Assembly: GCA_007026445.1 (NCBI GenBank)
Contig: VDMD01000093.1
Coordinates: forward strand, 1 to 64,000
Direction: 5' to 3'
DNA from: Schizophyllum amplum
Taxonomy: Eukaryota; Basidiomycota; Agaricomycetes; Agaricales; Schizophyllaceae
DNA length: 64,000 nt
In this document: positions 44,560 through 54,998 of the stretch, piece after piece
Position numbering within the stretch: position 1 is the first letter of the stretch
How the letters are laid out: every line of letters starts with the position of its first letter
Position numbers and translations under genes: made by a program
Notes under the pieces: model-generated
Told to the model about the DNA's origin: nothing
What the model saw: only the letters and a program-made list of their open reading frames with translations
Databases searched by the model: none

Positions 44560-45485
44560 CTAGTCAAATGTATCATCAACTGTGTACTTTTTTACGCCGC
44601 TATACATCAAAGCACCTACTCCCCCCGAAGCCACGGCCCTATCTACCTCTTCATGAATACAATGCAGCTTGCCACTCCATACGTGGTTCGCCCAGTCCAC
44701 AACGACCTGCTTGAGCACACCTCTGCGGTTTTTCCCAGACAAAATCCCCTCCCACAGCCCATAGAAGGGTCCACGTTCGCTGCCACCCGTCAGCGTCAGC
44801 ACGCCCTCCACTGGCGGCTCCTCGCCGTGATAACCCTCCCAGCCCTCGCCCTGCACAAGCGCCTCGAGCGCGCGGAAGTAGCCGCCGGTCATGAAGATGC
44901 CAATGCAGGGAGCCAGCTCGACGGGGTAGGAGATGAGGATGTAGCGCGCAGGGCGAAAGTTGGGGCAGGGCGGGGGACGGACGGCGGCGGCGAAGGTGGC
45001 ACCGGCAGAGTAGCCCTGGTGGGTGGCAGGTCTGCATCAACAAGCAGATCAGCGAGAGATTGGGAAGAGGTGAAGCTCACGCAGATGAAGAGCTCCGCCT
45101 CCCCTATAGAGGGATAGTCGGCGGTGAACTGGGAGAGAGATTCGTTAAGTAGGCGCTGTGTCCGATGTCCGATCAATATGTGGCACTCTTACACTCTCCC
45201 ACAACTCACCGTGTAATCGTTCACCGCGGCTTCGCCCATCCACACGCCAAGGTCACTCCACTCGTTACCGCCTCCACTGTTACCCGTACTGCGCGCGTTC
45301 CACGTCACGACGCGCATGCGGCGCGTCTCGACAAGGTAGTGGGCGAGCGTGCGCACGACGGGGTCGTCGTAAGTTCCGCCAAGGCGCCCGTGGGCGATGA
45401 GCGCGAGGCCGCGCGGGATCTCGCATTCCGGTTGCTCTACGCGAGTCTCGAGCGCTACCACATCCTTGGATGGTCCTTGACCCAT
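44560..45485 (-). CDS. Alpha/beta hydrolase-fold protein
   Basis: Three exons on the minus strand (45485-45210, 45128-45081, 45015-44560) give 259 aa. The first encodes LALIAHGRLGGTYDDPVVRT, a typical strand and oxyanion-hole region (HGRLGG), and VVTWNARSTGNSGG. The nucleophile elbow GYSAG follows directly after the second intron (LFIC then GYSAGATFAAAV). The tail carries GKLHCIHEEVDRAV, where a catalytic His may lie. There is no signal peptide, so a cytosolic esterase- or peptidase-like enzyme is likely; the substrate is unknown. ATG 45485 was chosen because a minus-strand TATA box lies about 75 bases upstream. Confidence 0.8.
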
Positions 45486-45554
45486 CGCACAAAACCAAAG
45501 GGTCTGGGGAACAGAGTAAGACCTGGAGGAGACAGTCAATGGGCAAGCGCCTGT

Positions 45555-45562
45555 CTTATATA
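45555..45562 (-). promoter_or_regulatory. TATA box of the alpha/beta hydrolase gene
   Basis: Minus strand reads GTATATAAGAC about 75 bases upstream of the ATG at 45485. Confidence 0.55.
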
Positions 45563-45841
45563 CATACGGGCCGGCCTCGCTTCGATATGGATACAAGCTT
45601 GGCGCATGATCGGCTGTAGTCTGCCGAAGACCTGGCCGGCCTTCTATTAGGACGGTTGAGACCCGGATCTGGTGTGTCCGTGAATAGGCTAACGCGAGGA
45701 CTGTTGCAACTTGAACAAGCACCTGTCGAACATTAATGACGATAGGTGTTGTCGCCGATACTTGGACACGCGCTCAAACACCACGCACTCAAGTGAGACA
45801 GCCTGTGTATATCATGCTTTACAAGGGTACATGTCTGCAGC

Positions 45842-48331
45842 TCACGCCTTGACGTAAGTCACCTCTGCGTCTGAAGTATCGCCGTCCTGAGCTCCAGGAG
45901 GACCTCTATAGTGGAAACGGCCACCTGCAGAGCATGATCAGTGAGATCCACAGCTATGCTTCTATCCACTCACTGATCATATACCACGCTGCGCTGATCA
46001 CTGCGAATCCAACGAACACGACGGATGCATAATCTGTCGATAAATGGTCAGCATATGATGTTCACCCTCACGCCCAACTCACTCATCGTCGACTTGTCCA
46101 CCGGAAGCGCCGCCGGCATGGAGAACAGCACCATCTCCAGCGCGACCCAAAGCACCGCCATGACATTGACGAACCAGCCCCAGCGTCCAAGAGGATAAGG
46201 AGCACCGGCTACACCCTTCCTCCCACCTGCGAGCAGCACGATGACCGGGATTGCATAGCTCGCGCCGAGGCACATGACCTCCACGCCGACGAAAGCGTTG
46301 AACGCTGCACTGGATCCGAGGTAGAGCAGGCCCAGCAGCGCCTCCACGGCGATGCAGAGGAGGAAGGCGTTCAGGGGCAGCTCGGAGAACCGTGAGTCGA
46401 CTTTGGCGAAGGTGCTGTAGAAGGGGATGGCCTTGTCGCGAGCGAAGGACCAGGTGGCGCGCGAGGCGGCGCAGTTGATGGATATGGCGCAAAAGATGCC
46501 CACGCCGAAGACTGGGAACAGCAAAAGTTTTTGTCAGCCTCGAACACGGTGCAGAGGTTGCTCTTACTGATGAACCACTGCAGAACTCCTTAGTTCAGTC
46601 ATGAGTTGCAGCGTAGGACGATAGCCTCACCATCCCAAAACCGCCGCCATTGGATCCCATTATCATGGTATACATGACAGCGATGGGCTGGCCGGATGCC
46701 ACTGGGAGCGAGTAGTTGTAAGCTCGCATATCCCAGAACATTGATGCACGTACCATCCAGTAACACGCCGGTGTCCGGTAGCGTGAAGGTGATGGGTAGG
46801 TAGAAGACGATGCCCATCAAGCATCCGATGGGAACAGACCAAACTATTGCCCGCGGCAGGTTAATAGAAGGATTATGTACCTCCTCAGCCATGCTAGTTG
46901 CTATCGTCCGATGAGCCTCGGTCAACATGGCTCCGTGAGACACATACTCATGCCTATGGCCGAGTATGTATAGCCAGCCTAGAAAGAGATGTACGTCAGT
47001 ACGGTATTGACATTGACCAGTCCACTTACTGGAAAGAGGCCGATGAAGAAGGCCCAGCCTGGCGCCCACCCAGAGAATGACGTGTCGAAGTGCGTGAACG
47101 CGAATTCCGCAGAGTGCCGTCCTGCCTTCGCCTCCACGGACAGACATACTAGCATGACTGAAAGACGCATCAGTAGATCTGAGGTAAGAGAAGATACTGG
47201 GACGCACCCACAAGGCCTACGGCGATCCAATATGCGGAGAGAATCTGGCGTAAAACTCAGATGAGAATGGTCGGCCTGACGAGCTTACGCACGTCGATCA
47301 TAGGCAGACTAGTCGCCAGCCCGTGCCCGTGCCCGTGACCGTATCCGCGTAAGGGAAGGCACGTGAGGTCTAAGCCTGCCCGTTCTTCCTTATAGAAGTG
47401 ATACCGGTTGCCGAAGATGCAGAAAATGCTCGTTATAATAAGCACCCCCAGAAATATAAGGTCTGCGTCTTTGAATGAGACACCTGGAAGTCGCGTAATG
47501 GAGTACGTACAGGTTTGCCACGCAGTTGCTTCCCATTCAGGGTGGTAGATGTTGATTCCCGCGACGAGAAGCTGGGCCGTTCCCTTAGGGTGACAACATG
47601 AATATCGCGAGGAGTACGATGTTGGCAAATACACGCACAAAAGTCACGCTGAGGCTGACCATCCAGTCTCCCGTCACGGTCAGCCATCCCGTGATGTATG
47701 ATATGAGGAGCCGGTGCCGAGGTGGCGCCAGACGGTAGCACCAGTAGTACGCGCCCGCAGAGGTCGGGTATTTGGACGCGATCTCTCCCAGGGAAAGCGC
47801 GACGAAGAGGGAGAGGATAGATACAAGAATCAACCTGAGCGCATTCGGGATCAGTGGCGGAGCCAAACACGAGTGCGCAAGACGTACCCCCAGAACATGG
47901 ACGCAGGCCCTCCGGATACAAGAGACGTCGCGAGGGGGACACCAAGTCCATAAGCTGTGGGTCATTACAGTCATGTGCGGATGGCAGGCAGGATAGAGAC
48001 GTACGGACTGCCATGATCGCTTCACGACTTGGATCAGGATAATTCACGACGTTGACGCCTTCGAATACGTGGAGGCTCACCCAGAGTCACTGTCGAGGCG
48101 TCAATATGCGATATGAGAAGCGAGCGGCGGACGCACTGAATAGGATGTGAGGCAGCCCGCGCGACTGTCACCTCCCTCAATACAACCGCGCACACCTCAC
48201 GGTGCAACTTCTGCACTCACCCGCGCTAGCTCCTGCTCGTACCCAAGCTTCTTAAGGTCATCGACCGCGCGCACGTCCGCGATCAAGAGCGAGCTCTTGC
48301 CGCCGGGCTCGCCTTCCTTGTCCATGCTCAT
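45842..48331 (-). CDS. Amino-acid permease (APC superfamily), copy 1
   Basis: Multi-exon gene for a 12-segment amino-acid/polyamine/choline-type transporter of the UGA4/HNM1-like group. Exon 1 (48331-48221) encodes a 37-residue cytosolic start ending GYEQELAR. Further exons give GLGVPLATSLVSGGPASMFW, SLGEIASKYPTSAGAYYWCY, YITGWLTVTGDWM, then EEVHNPSINLPRAIVW, SRATWSFARDKAIPFYS and the tail RFHYRGPPGAQDGD ending VTYVKA at 45842. Introns are short and number at least nine. The stretch between exon 1 and the GLGVP segment (about 48220-47965) holds intron signals, but I could not find the usual first-helix sequence there. The same is true of copy 2, so the N-terminal model is uncertain. The substrate cannot be told from sequence. 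Confidence 0.8.
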
Positions 48332-49476
48332 CGTCGCAGCGTAAAGAGAAGGCAGAGAAGATGAACGGCGAAGAAGAGAGAAGGCAGCCAAGGGTGATAA
48401 ACTCGCTGATAGTACGGCGACAGCGGAACCGGACAGCCGACGGGCTCACGAGATCCACTGCATCGAGTGTAGGCTGCGAAGATAGGGCTTTCTTTGAAGT
48501 AAACTTCAGAGCGCTGCGTCTGTTCGCGAGATAGAAGCCTCCGCGGCGAGTGCCTCGTGTCAATGGAGACGAGTGAATAGGGCACGAGGTAGCAGATCTC
48601 TGGATCTTGAATCCTGACGTCTCGCGTGCCAGAGGTGGCTGTACCCCCCTCCCCCCCCGTTTGGGGATGTTCACGTCATTGGTCTGCTGACGCTGTGTTG
48701 GCTTGTGCTCAGCCGCTCAGCCCTCAGGCTGGCTTCGCGTTGCGTTGCGTCTTCGTCTACAGCTATCACAACCGCGTTCACGCGCACATTCCGACTATCT
48801 TCACCTACTCTCATCATACTCTCCACTGAGTAGCACGCTATAGCGCTCGGCTACAGCAGTCGTCGAACTTGACACCGCTCAAAATTATAACACCTGTGAT
48901 CTCCCTCTGCAATGATTTCAGCGAGACGTCTCGGACGGTTCCAACGTCCCAACTCCTCCCAACCTCTCCCAACCTGCTCCCAGAGTCCCAACCAACTCGC
49001 TCGGCGGCAGCGCTCGGGGCGCATACCGAATATGGAAGGTAACGTGGTGATGGTCCATCTCTGGTCTGGACCTTGGAGCGCGCACGCGAGACGTCAGAAT
49101 TCAAGATCCAGAGATCTGCTACCTCTTGGAATAGGGCGCGCCGTACGTTCATTGCTGGATACGTAAGCGTTGTGCCTACACGGACTCGAAGTAGATAAGA
49201 ACTCAAAAGCGGATAAGAGACTTGCAAGGAAACTTGGGCGACGCCAAACGTTGGCCGATGATATTGGATGATGGTAACGGACAATGAAGATTTCCACGTA
49301 ATATGTTGATATTCCCATATTTCCCACGGTATACATCCACCTCAGCCTGTAAGTAACACTTAATGTTGAGGAGAAACCCAGTTCCACACGAATCCCAGTG
49401 AAAGTAAATAAATATGAAGGGTATATGGGCGAGAGAACCTCTACGCAGGTCAGGACGTTGCACGCTCAGCGCGCGT
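48332..49476. other. Intergenic stretch
   Basis: Upstream region of permease copy 1 and downstream region of the RlpA-like gene. No gene recognised; a C8 run lies near 48651. Confidence 0.5.
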
Positions 49477-49931
49477 CTACTCAAAATCCCAGGACACCTG
49501 AATAAGACCGGCGTCTTGGTTGGCCAGCTTTGTAAAGGCGCCTGGCGACAGGTCGATGTGGTAGCCTTCGCAGCTCGGGCATAGGTCGACGACAGTGGCG
49601 TCTACCCAGCGGTTGCCGTCTGTAGAGGATGTCAGTCGTCGCTGATGAGCTGCGGCGAGCCCACTTACACCAGATGCCGATGTGCTGCCAGCAGTGGGCG
49701 CCGTTTTGCCATACGCTGTACGGCAAGGCAACGACCGGGTCACTGTTCTTGCTGTACGCGCCGCACGCGCCGCGGTTGCCGGTCTCTGTATAGTACCAGG
49801 TGGCTGCAAAGAGGATGAGGGGTGATGTGAGAGAAGAGAAGAGCAAAACAAGTCTGCTCACCGGCACCGTTGTACGCGTTGACTGCGCTCGCGGCGCTCA
49901 AAGCGGCGAGAAGGGGCGTGAAGACAGGCAT
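49477..49931 (-). CDS. Secreted RlpA-like double-psi beta-barrel protein
   Basis: Three exons on the minus strand (49931-49862, 49803-49669, 49619-49477) give 115 aa. A signal peptide (MPVFTPLLAALSAASAVNA) is followed by the barrel: ATWYYTETGNRGACGAYSKN, then WQNGAHCWQHIGIWYGNRWV, DATVVDLCPSCEGYHIDLSP and AFTKLANQDAGLIQVSWDFE. The Cys pattern, the TVVDLCPSC block and the DLSPGAF segment are typical of the fungal RlpA/barwin/expansin-like family of small extracellular proteins. Such proteins are thought to act on or bind cell-wall polysaccharides, usually without known catalysis. The exon 2 end at GGT/GTAAGT was chosen because it restores TAC (Tyr) in frame. Confidence 0.88.
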
Positions 49932-52900
49932 AGTGGGTGCGAGGTAGGTGAATATGAGCTGGGTGGATATGAGGTGGTTATGAGGCAGGCGCATTCGGGC
50001 GCTGCGGCGCTCGGGTGTCGCGAGGGGAGAACTGGAAGAGGCTTGCTGAGGAACCAACAGCACGGCGAGCCCTCCTTATATTGTGAAGGCTTCGTAAGTG
50101 AGGCTGCGTCTAGCCGTACATCAGCTAAGCTTGGACGTACGTGAAAGGAACTGAATCCAGCGTGAGGGAAGCTTGGCCGAATGAGAGGGACGTATTCCCG
50201 CCCTGGCTGCGCGGCGGCGATGAAGTCGGGCGTACGAGAAACGAGTCAGGAGGTCATGTGGAACATGTTGCGGGAGAGGATTTAGCGCCGAGCGAGGGGA
50301 CCACGGACAAGATATAGACTAGGATGGTTGCCTCAGGCTATGGTCGTCAAACGTGGATCTAAGCATCAAACGTTTTCAAAGGATTAGGGCACAAAAAAGT
50401 ATACGAACGAGACGTAGCTTTATATGCACAAAGCTTTATGGTTGGCACATGTATATGAAAGGCCTCGTCAACCAGCCGTTCAATTCTCGGGAAGTGAAGG
50501 ACAGGCTCACAGCAACATAATCCTTTGCCCACCATATGGATGTGACAAAACACGCAGCGGGTTTGACACCACTTTAAATGTCGGATAGTAGGACGAGCCG
50601 CATGATAGGGTGGACGCGCCATAAGGTGTTAGAACATGCCGTCGGTAGGTAGGGCAAGTCGCCGTCGGTTAGACAGACACGCCGCCGGATAGATGGCTAC
50701 GTTGCAGACTAAGCACAGCGTATGTGAGCTACGGAGTAGCGCCGAGGACCGTGTAGGGCTACAGAGCCCCCAGAAAAGCTGCAGATTCCTTGGAAAGACT
50801 ATGAAGGCCATTGAGGTGTCAGCCGCGCGAGCCGCGGACTTCGCCGTTAGCGGTCTGAGTCGGTCGTAGTCAAAAGCATGCGTCGAGTAAGCTCATAGCA
50901 AAGGTCTCTTAATGGCCGAGGAGCGGTCAAGAAAGCAGGCTGAGGATGCGTTCTCGGTGTTGAACGTTGACGCGTTGACGAGGCAGATGAAGGTTGGATG
51001 CAAGTCGTGCGAGTGACGTTCACGTGAGGTCCACGTGCACATGTAGTCCCTTAGGCATTCGCCGAAGTTCTTCCGCGTCCGCTTCCACTTGAAAGTTGAA
51101 CTCAGATTTTGGACTAATGCGCCACTTAAGCGCGCTGCTGGCGCGCTGAATTCTGAGGTCCGAGGCCCATATCATAGTTTACTGATGCTCAAGTACTCCG
51201 CAGCAACATGTGGGTGCCCGTCTACTCCGTCGAGCGTGTTCTGCGCAGGCCAGAGTGGCCCTGGAGTGGCCAGGGCCTGGAGAAAGCTGAAGGAAGTACC
51301 TGGGAAGTACCATCGATGATCGGACGCTCCTCAGTAGCAGTGTTGCACAGCTGGTGGAGGTCGATCGAACTCCAGCGGCCAGCTTACGTAATGGCTATGG
51401 AATTGCCGGTGGAAGTTCCAGATGGCCTGGCCACGCGTGATCAGCACGTGGATCGGGTAGGGCATTCGGGAAACACCGAAACCGATGTCGGTGCTCGCGT
51501 TGACCTTCCGCCGTCGTGAGCGCTGTACGGTCTGACTGGTGTTTTTTTAGTTCTGACCATGAATAAAAGATTGCCGCCATTTCTGAATACCATTCTAGCA
51601 GCAAACACAAGGCTCAGCTAGCTGCACAGCGACAGCACCGTCGCTGCGCGCATTATGTGGCGTCACCACACCTCCGATTCCCATCGTCCTGTATTCTGTA
51701 TCAATTGTGTACCCATTATCGACGCGACTGTGCCCACCCACCATTATGTCCATCGACGACTCATGAAAGCAAATCTTGAAGGTCGTATTGGAGGAAATTC
51801 CACGATCATGATCCACAGTATCATGTATGTAAAGGGCCTATACCGGTCTCAGTGAAGCGACCGTCAAGGAGCACTTGCAGCGGCACTTCCGCAACTCAAG
51901 ATCTCAATCGACGCTGGCTTAACATGTCCCGCACGTCCTCCATCAGTGCCCAAGGCGGCCGACACGGATATGCCAGTTGTCTCGCTGTAGTACAGCACCT
52001 TGCCACCCGCTCCGTCTGATCAGCAGCAGGGCAGTAAGTTCTATCAATAATGGAGGCCTTCGGCAATGCGGCTGCAAGCACCACCGATCAGGATGAAGAA
52101 TTGACAATGGCTAGAGGGCAACGCGCAGGGTATGGTTTTCGAAAATATTCGACTTTAATGCAAACACTACGTGGGTGGAGTTGTTGGAGAGGGATGCCTG
52201 TCAGTCTCCCTATGAAGAGCTGCAACTACATCGGCCTGTTGATTTCGAGGCGGAGCTGGACAGCCGACAACGACAACGACAATGTTAGTATTACTCATGT
52301 ACTCATGGCATGGATGGGACCGCCACTGATGTACTTGACCTGTCTTTTTGCAGATTTCTGTCCCTGCAGTACGCTCTGCTACGTTATCGAGAACTAAGCA
52401 ATGCATTTCATCCACAGACATATGCGTGCAATGTCCAGGAGACGCCGACTCAACGGACGGCCATTTCCGGCTTCCTTTTCCGGCCATGGCTGGCAGCCAG
52501 TCACGCGTCACTCGTGGCTAGGCGTGATTCCAGTCACGGCTACCGGACTTCCAGATAGCCGCACAACACTGCTCAGTAGTGCAGTGAGCGGCGTCCCAAC
52601 TTGTTAGCTCGAACTCCAGCCTCAATTCAGTCCGCAAGTTCAGCGGCCTTTGGAAGCTCGCGTGGCGCGCAAGCGGCTTTGGACTGTATCTGCGCGTTGC
52701 TGAGTCAGCGCATTGAACAGAAGACTGGGCGCTGCAGGGGCGCTGGCCGGGTCATGCTGAAGTCTCTCAGAGCGCGCGGAACGTGGTCCGACACCGACGT
52801 TGATTGATTCGCTTTATCATACCCAAATGTTCGCATCATTTGCCGATCGCGCTTTCATGTGGCCTCGAGTCCAGGATCTCCGTCTCCTGCGCGAATACTT

Positions 52901-53257
52901 CAGCGAGTGGGTCCCAACTGGCTCCCAACACGCCTTCGACGCAGTATCTCAGGTTGCCCTGAAGCTATCTCGCAGGACAGGGTCTCAAATGAACTTCTTC
53001 CTTTCGCTGAACTGGCGCAGAACGACGTCACCGGCATGGCGCGTATTGTCGCGAAACACTCGACCGCCAGAACACCGTACGGCCGTCGAAATTCAGCACT
53101 TTCCAGCGTCACAGATATACCTACAACGGATCTTTGAAACGTCTTCAATGCAAGTATAAGAAGACCATGCATGTTTTCAGTCGCCATTCGCTTCCCGATC
53201 CAGTGCGCATCCTCGGTCAGTCCGACATCGCCAAGCCACCTTCAGGTCTCGCATACC
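49932..53257. other. Long intergenic region, no confident gene
   Basis: Beyond the RlpA-like promoter this 3.3 kb has only short frames. Two segments look slightly protein-like: about 52145-52285 (frame reading NTTWVELLERDACQSPYEEL) and about 52827-53120 (frames reading LRLLREYFSEWVPTGSQHAF and then ELLPFAELAQNDVTGMARIV, one frame over). They could be gene remnants. No family recognised. Confidence 0.4.
50075..50082 (-). promoter_or_regulatory. TATA-like box of the RlpA-like gene
   Basis: Minus strand reads CACAATATAAGGAGG about 145 bases upstream of ATG 49931. Confidence 0.45.
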
Positions 53258-54169
53258 ATGGCCGTAGTCAGCCTGCTCTTCACTCTTTCGGTAGCCCTCA
53301 CGACCGCTGCCCTCCCCTCCCCCTCCCCCGCACCCGTCGACGCCCGCGACCTCATCTCCATCCCCGACGCCCTGACCACGGCGCCGTGGTATGGAGCTCC
53401 GGAGAACAACTTCTCCTGCTCCTCCACCACCCACCCCAACCCCGTGGTCTTGCTGCACGGCCTCTCCGCCGATGACCAGGTCGACCTCAACCTCCTGCAG
53501 ATCTACCTCAACAAGCTTGACTTCTGCACGTTCTCGCTCACCTACGGTGCCCACACTCTGGCTCCCTGGATCGGTGGCCTCAAGCCGCTCGCAGACTCGG
53601 CCGTCGAGATTGCCGATTTCGTGCGCGAGGTCCTGGACAAGACCGGCGCCAGCAAGGTGGACCTCGTCGGCCACTCCGAGGGCGGTGTGCAGGCCTTGTA
53701 CGTTCCGCGGTCGCAGCCGGGCATCAGCGACGTTGTCGAGCACCTCGTAGCGCTGGGCCCGGCCATGCACGGCGCCGAGTACTACGGCTTCACGGACCTC
53801 TGGTACATCGGCGGGAATGTGACACGGGACGCGGTCGCGCTCGTGCTGAAGACGGTGGGGTGCGCGGGCTGCGATGACCTCGCGGTGGGCGGAGAGACGA
53901 CGAAGGAGTTGAACGACGGCAACCCCGTGGTGCAGCCGGGTAACAAGGCGACGATCATCATGTCGACCAACGACAAGCTCGTGCCTCCCGAGAAGAGCAT
54001 CGTCGATGAGGAGGGCGTGCGCAATATCCTCGTGCAGGATACGTGCCCGGAAGACCAGTTGGGCCATGCGGGTCTAGCATGGGACACGGGAGTATGGGGT
54101 CTGATTGTGAACGCCTTGACGGAGGATTACGATGCGCCGGTGACCTGCGATACCGGACTGACGTTCTGA
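53258..54169 (+). CDS. Secreted lipase, class 2 type (alpha/beta hydrolase)
   Basis: Single exon of 303 aa from ATG 53258. The frame is open to an ATG at 53171, but the internal ATG starts a proper signal peptide (MAVVSLLFTLSVALTTAALP), so it is preferred. A Pro/Ser-rich stretch follows. The mature part shows the oxyanion strand NPVVLLHGLSADDQVDLNLL, the nucleophile elbow DLVGHSEGGVQAL with Ser at about residue 135, and a C-terminal GHAGLAWDTGVW that probably supplies the catalytic His. Cys pairs (FSCSS, DFCTF, GCAGCDD, VTCDTG) suit a secreted disulfide-bonded enzyme. This matches class-2 lipases (Streptomyces EstA-like, common in basidiomycetes). Likely role: extracellular ester or lipid hydrolysis. 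Confidence 0.88.
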   Translation: MAVVSLLFTLSVALTTAALPSPSPAPVDARDLISIPDALTTAPWYGAPENNFSCSSTTHPNPVVLLHGLSADDQVDLNLLQIYLNKLDFCTFSLTYGAHTLAPWIGGLKPLADSAVEIADFVREVLDKTGASKVDLVGHSEGGVQALYVPRSQPGISDVVEHLVALGPAMHGAEYYGFTDLWYIGGNVTRDAVALVLKTVGCAGCDDLAVGGETTKELNDGNPVVQPGNKATIIMSTNDKLVPPEKSIVDEEGVRNILVQDTCPEDQLGHAGLAWDTGVWGLIVNALTEDYDAPVTCDTGLTF

Positions 54170-54636
54170 GACTCCTTAGGAGCGTAAAAGCTATCTAAGT
54201 TATCTATACCTACTACCTTGCAGAGGTTACACTCCTTATTTAATACCAACGCTCTTTGCATGAATGAGAGATTACTTATGTACCGCAAACCGACCGAAAG
54301 CCCGCCTTTGAAAGCGCCCATGCTTTGCACAGTCTGCGACTCCGCAGGCTCGACTCGGGCCTATATGTAGTCTCATTGCACTAAACTCTTGTTTACAATT
54401 GAAGCTCGTCAGTCAGCGACAATGCAACGTGCTCTGCGGCACAGAAAGGGTGTACATGTCAAAGACGTATGACTTCATCTACGATTGCACGGCGATTGCA
54501 TGAGAGCGAGATTCGAGGGAAAGACATCCTATGCTACATATACATTCTCTCTTGATCTTGTACGCTGGCTGGTACCGCTACATATCTGAGCGATGCCACG
54601 GCGCAACAGCGCACATAAGTAGGATAGCACTCGTTA
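54170..54636. other. Intergenic stretch between convergent genes
   Basis: 3-prime regions of the lipase (+) and the 84-aa gene (-). No gene recognised. Confidence 0.5.
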
Positions 54637-54998
54637 TCACTTGCGGTTCAACTCCGCCTGACGCGCACGAAGCTCGTCGCGACCCTAACAAGTCATGTTC
54701 AGAAGCGGACATTTGTGGAACAACAACGGCTTACCTTTGGCTCTGGCATGTTGTTGCGGATGTGCGGGGGTGGCACATATGGGTCGCGCGCATGGAAGGC
54801 TCCCTGGATGGGGTTGCTCCTCAGACCGCCTCCCTGATGCGGAGGGTTGAGGTCCGCGGGATCGTTGCTCTTCTGCGTCGAGTGTCAGTCAACTTGTCCA
54901 ATTCATGATGTAGGTAATGGAAGACGCACGGCAGGATGAGGAAGGATATTGAAGGTCTGCTCCTTCTCGCCTTGGTTCTTGCTGGACTTATCAGACAT
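54637..54998 (-). CDS. Small hypothetical protein, 84 aa
   Basis: Three short exons on the minus strand (54998-54930, 54872-54735, 54684-54637) with phase-0 junctions across introns of 57 and 50 nt (GTGCGT...CGCAG and GTAAGC...GTTAG). They read MSDKSSKNQGEKEQTFNIL, then PADLNPPHQGGGLRSNPIQG, HARDPYVPPPHIRNNMPEPK and GRDELRARQAELNRK. The protein is hydrophilic, Pro/Asn-rich and has no signal peptide; the end is a short charged helix. No family name comes to mind. Three in-frame exons with canonical sites in 362 bases, plus TATA-like boxes on the minus strand near 55053, make chance unlikely. Confidence 0.72.

Noticed and set aside
51125..51145. GCGCGCTGCTGGCGCGC palindrome also found in the array spacers (near 13053)
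   Set aside because: Too short and too GC-simple to argue for a shared element; flanking sequences do not match.
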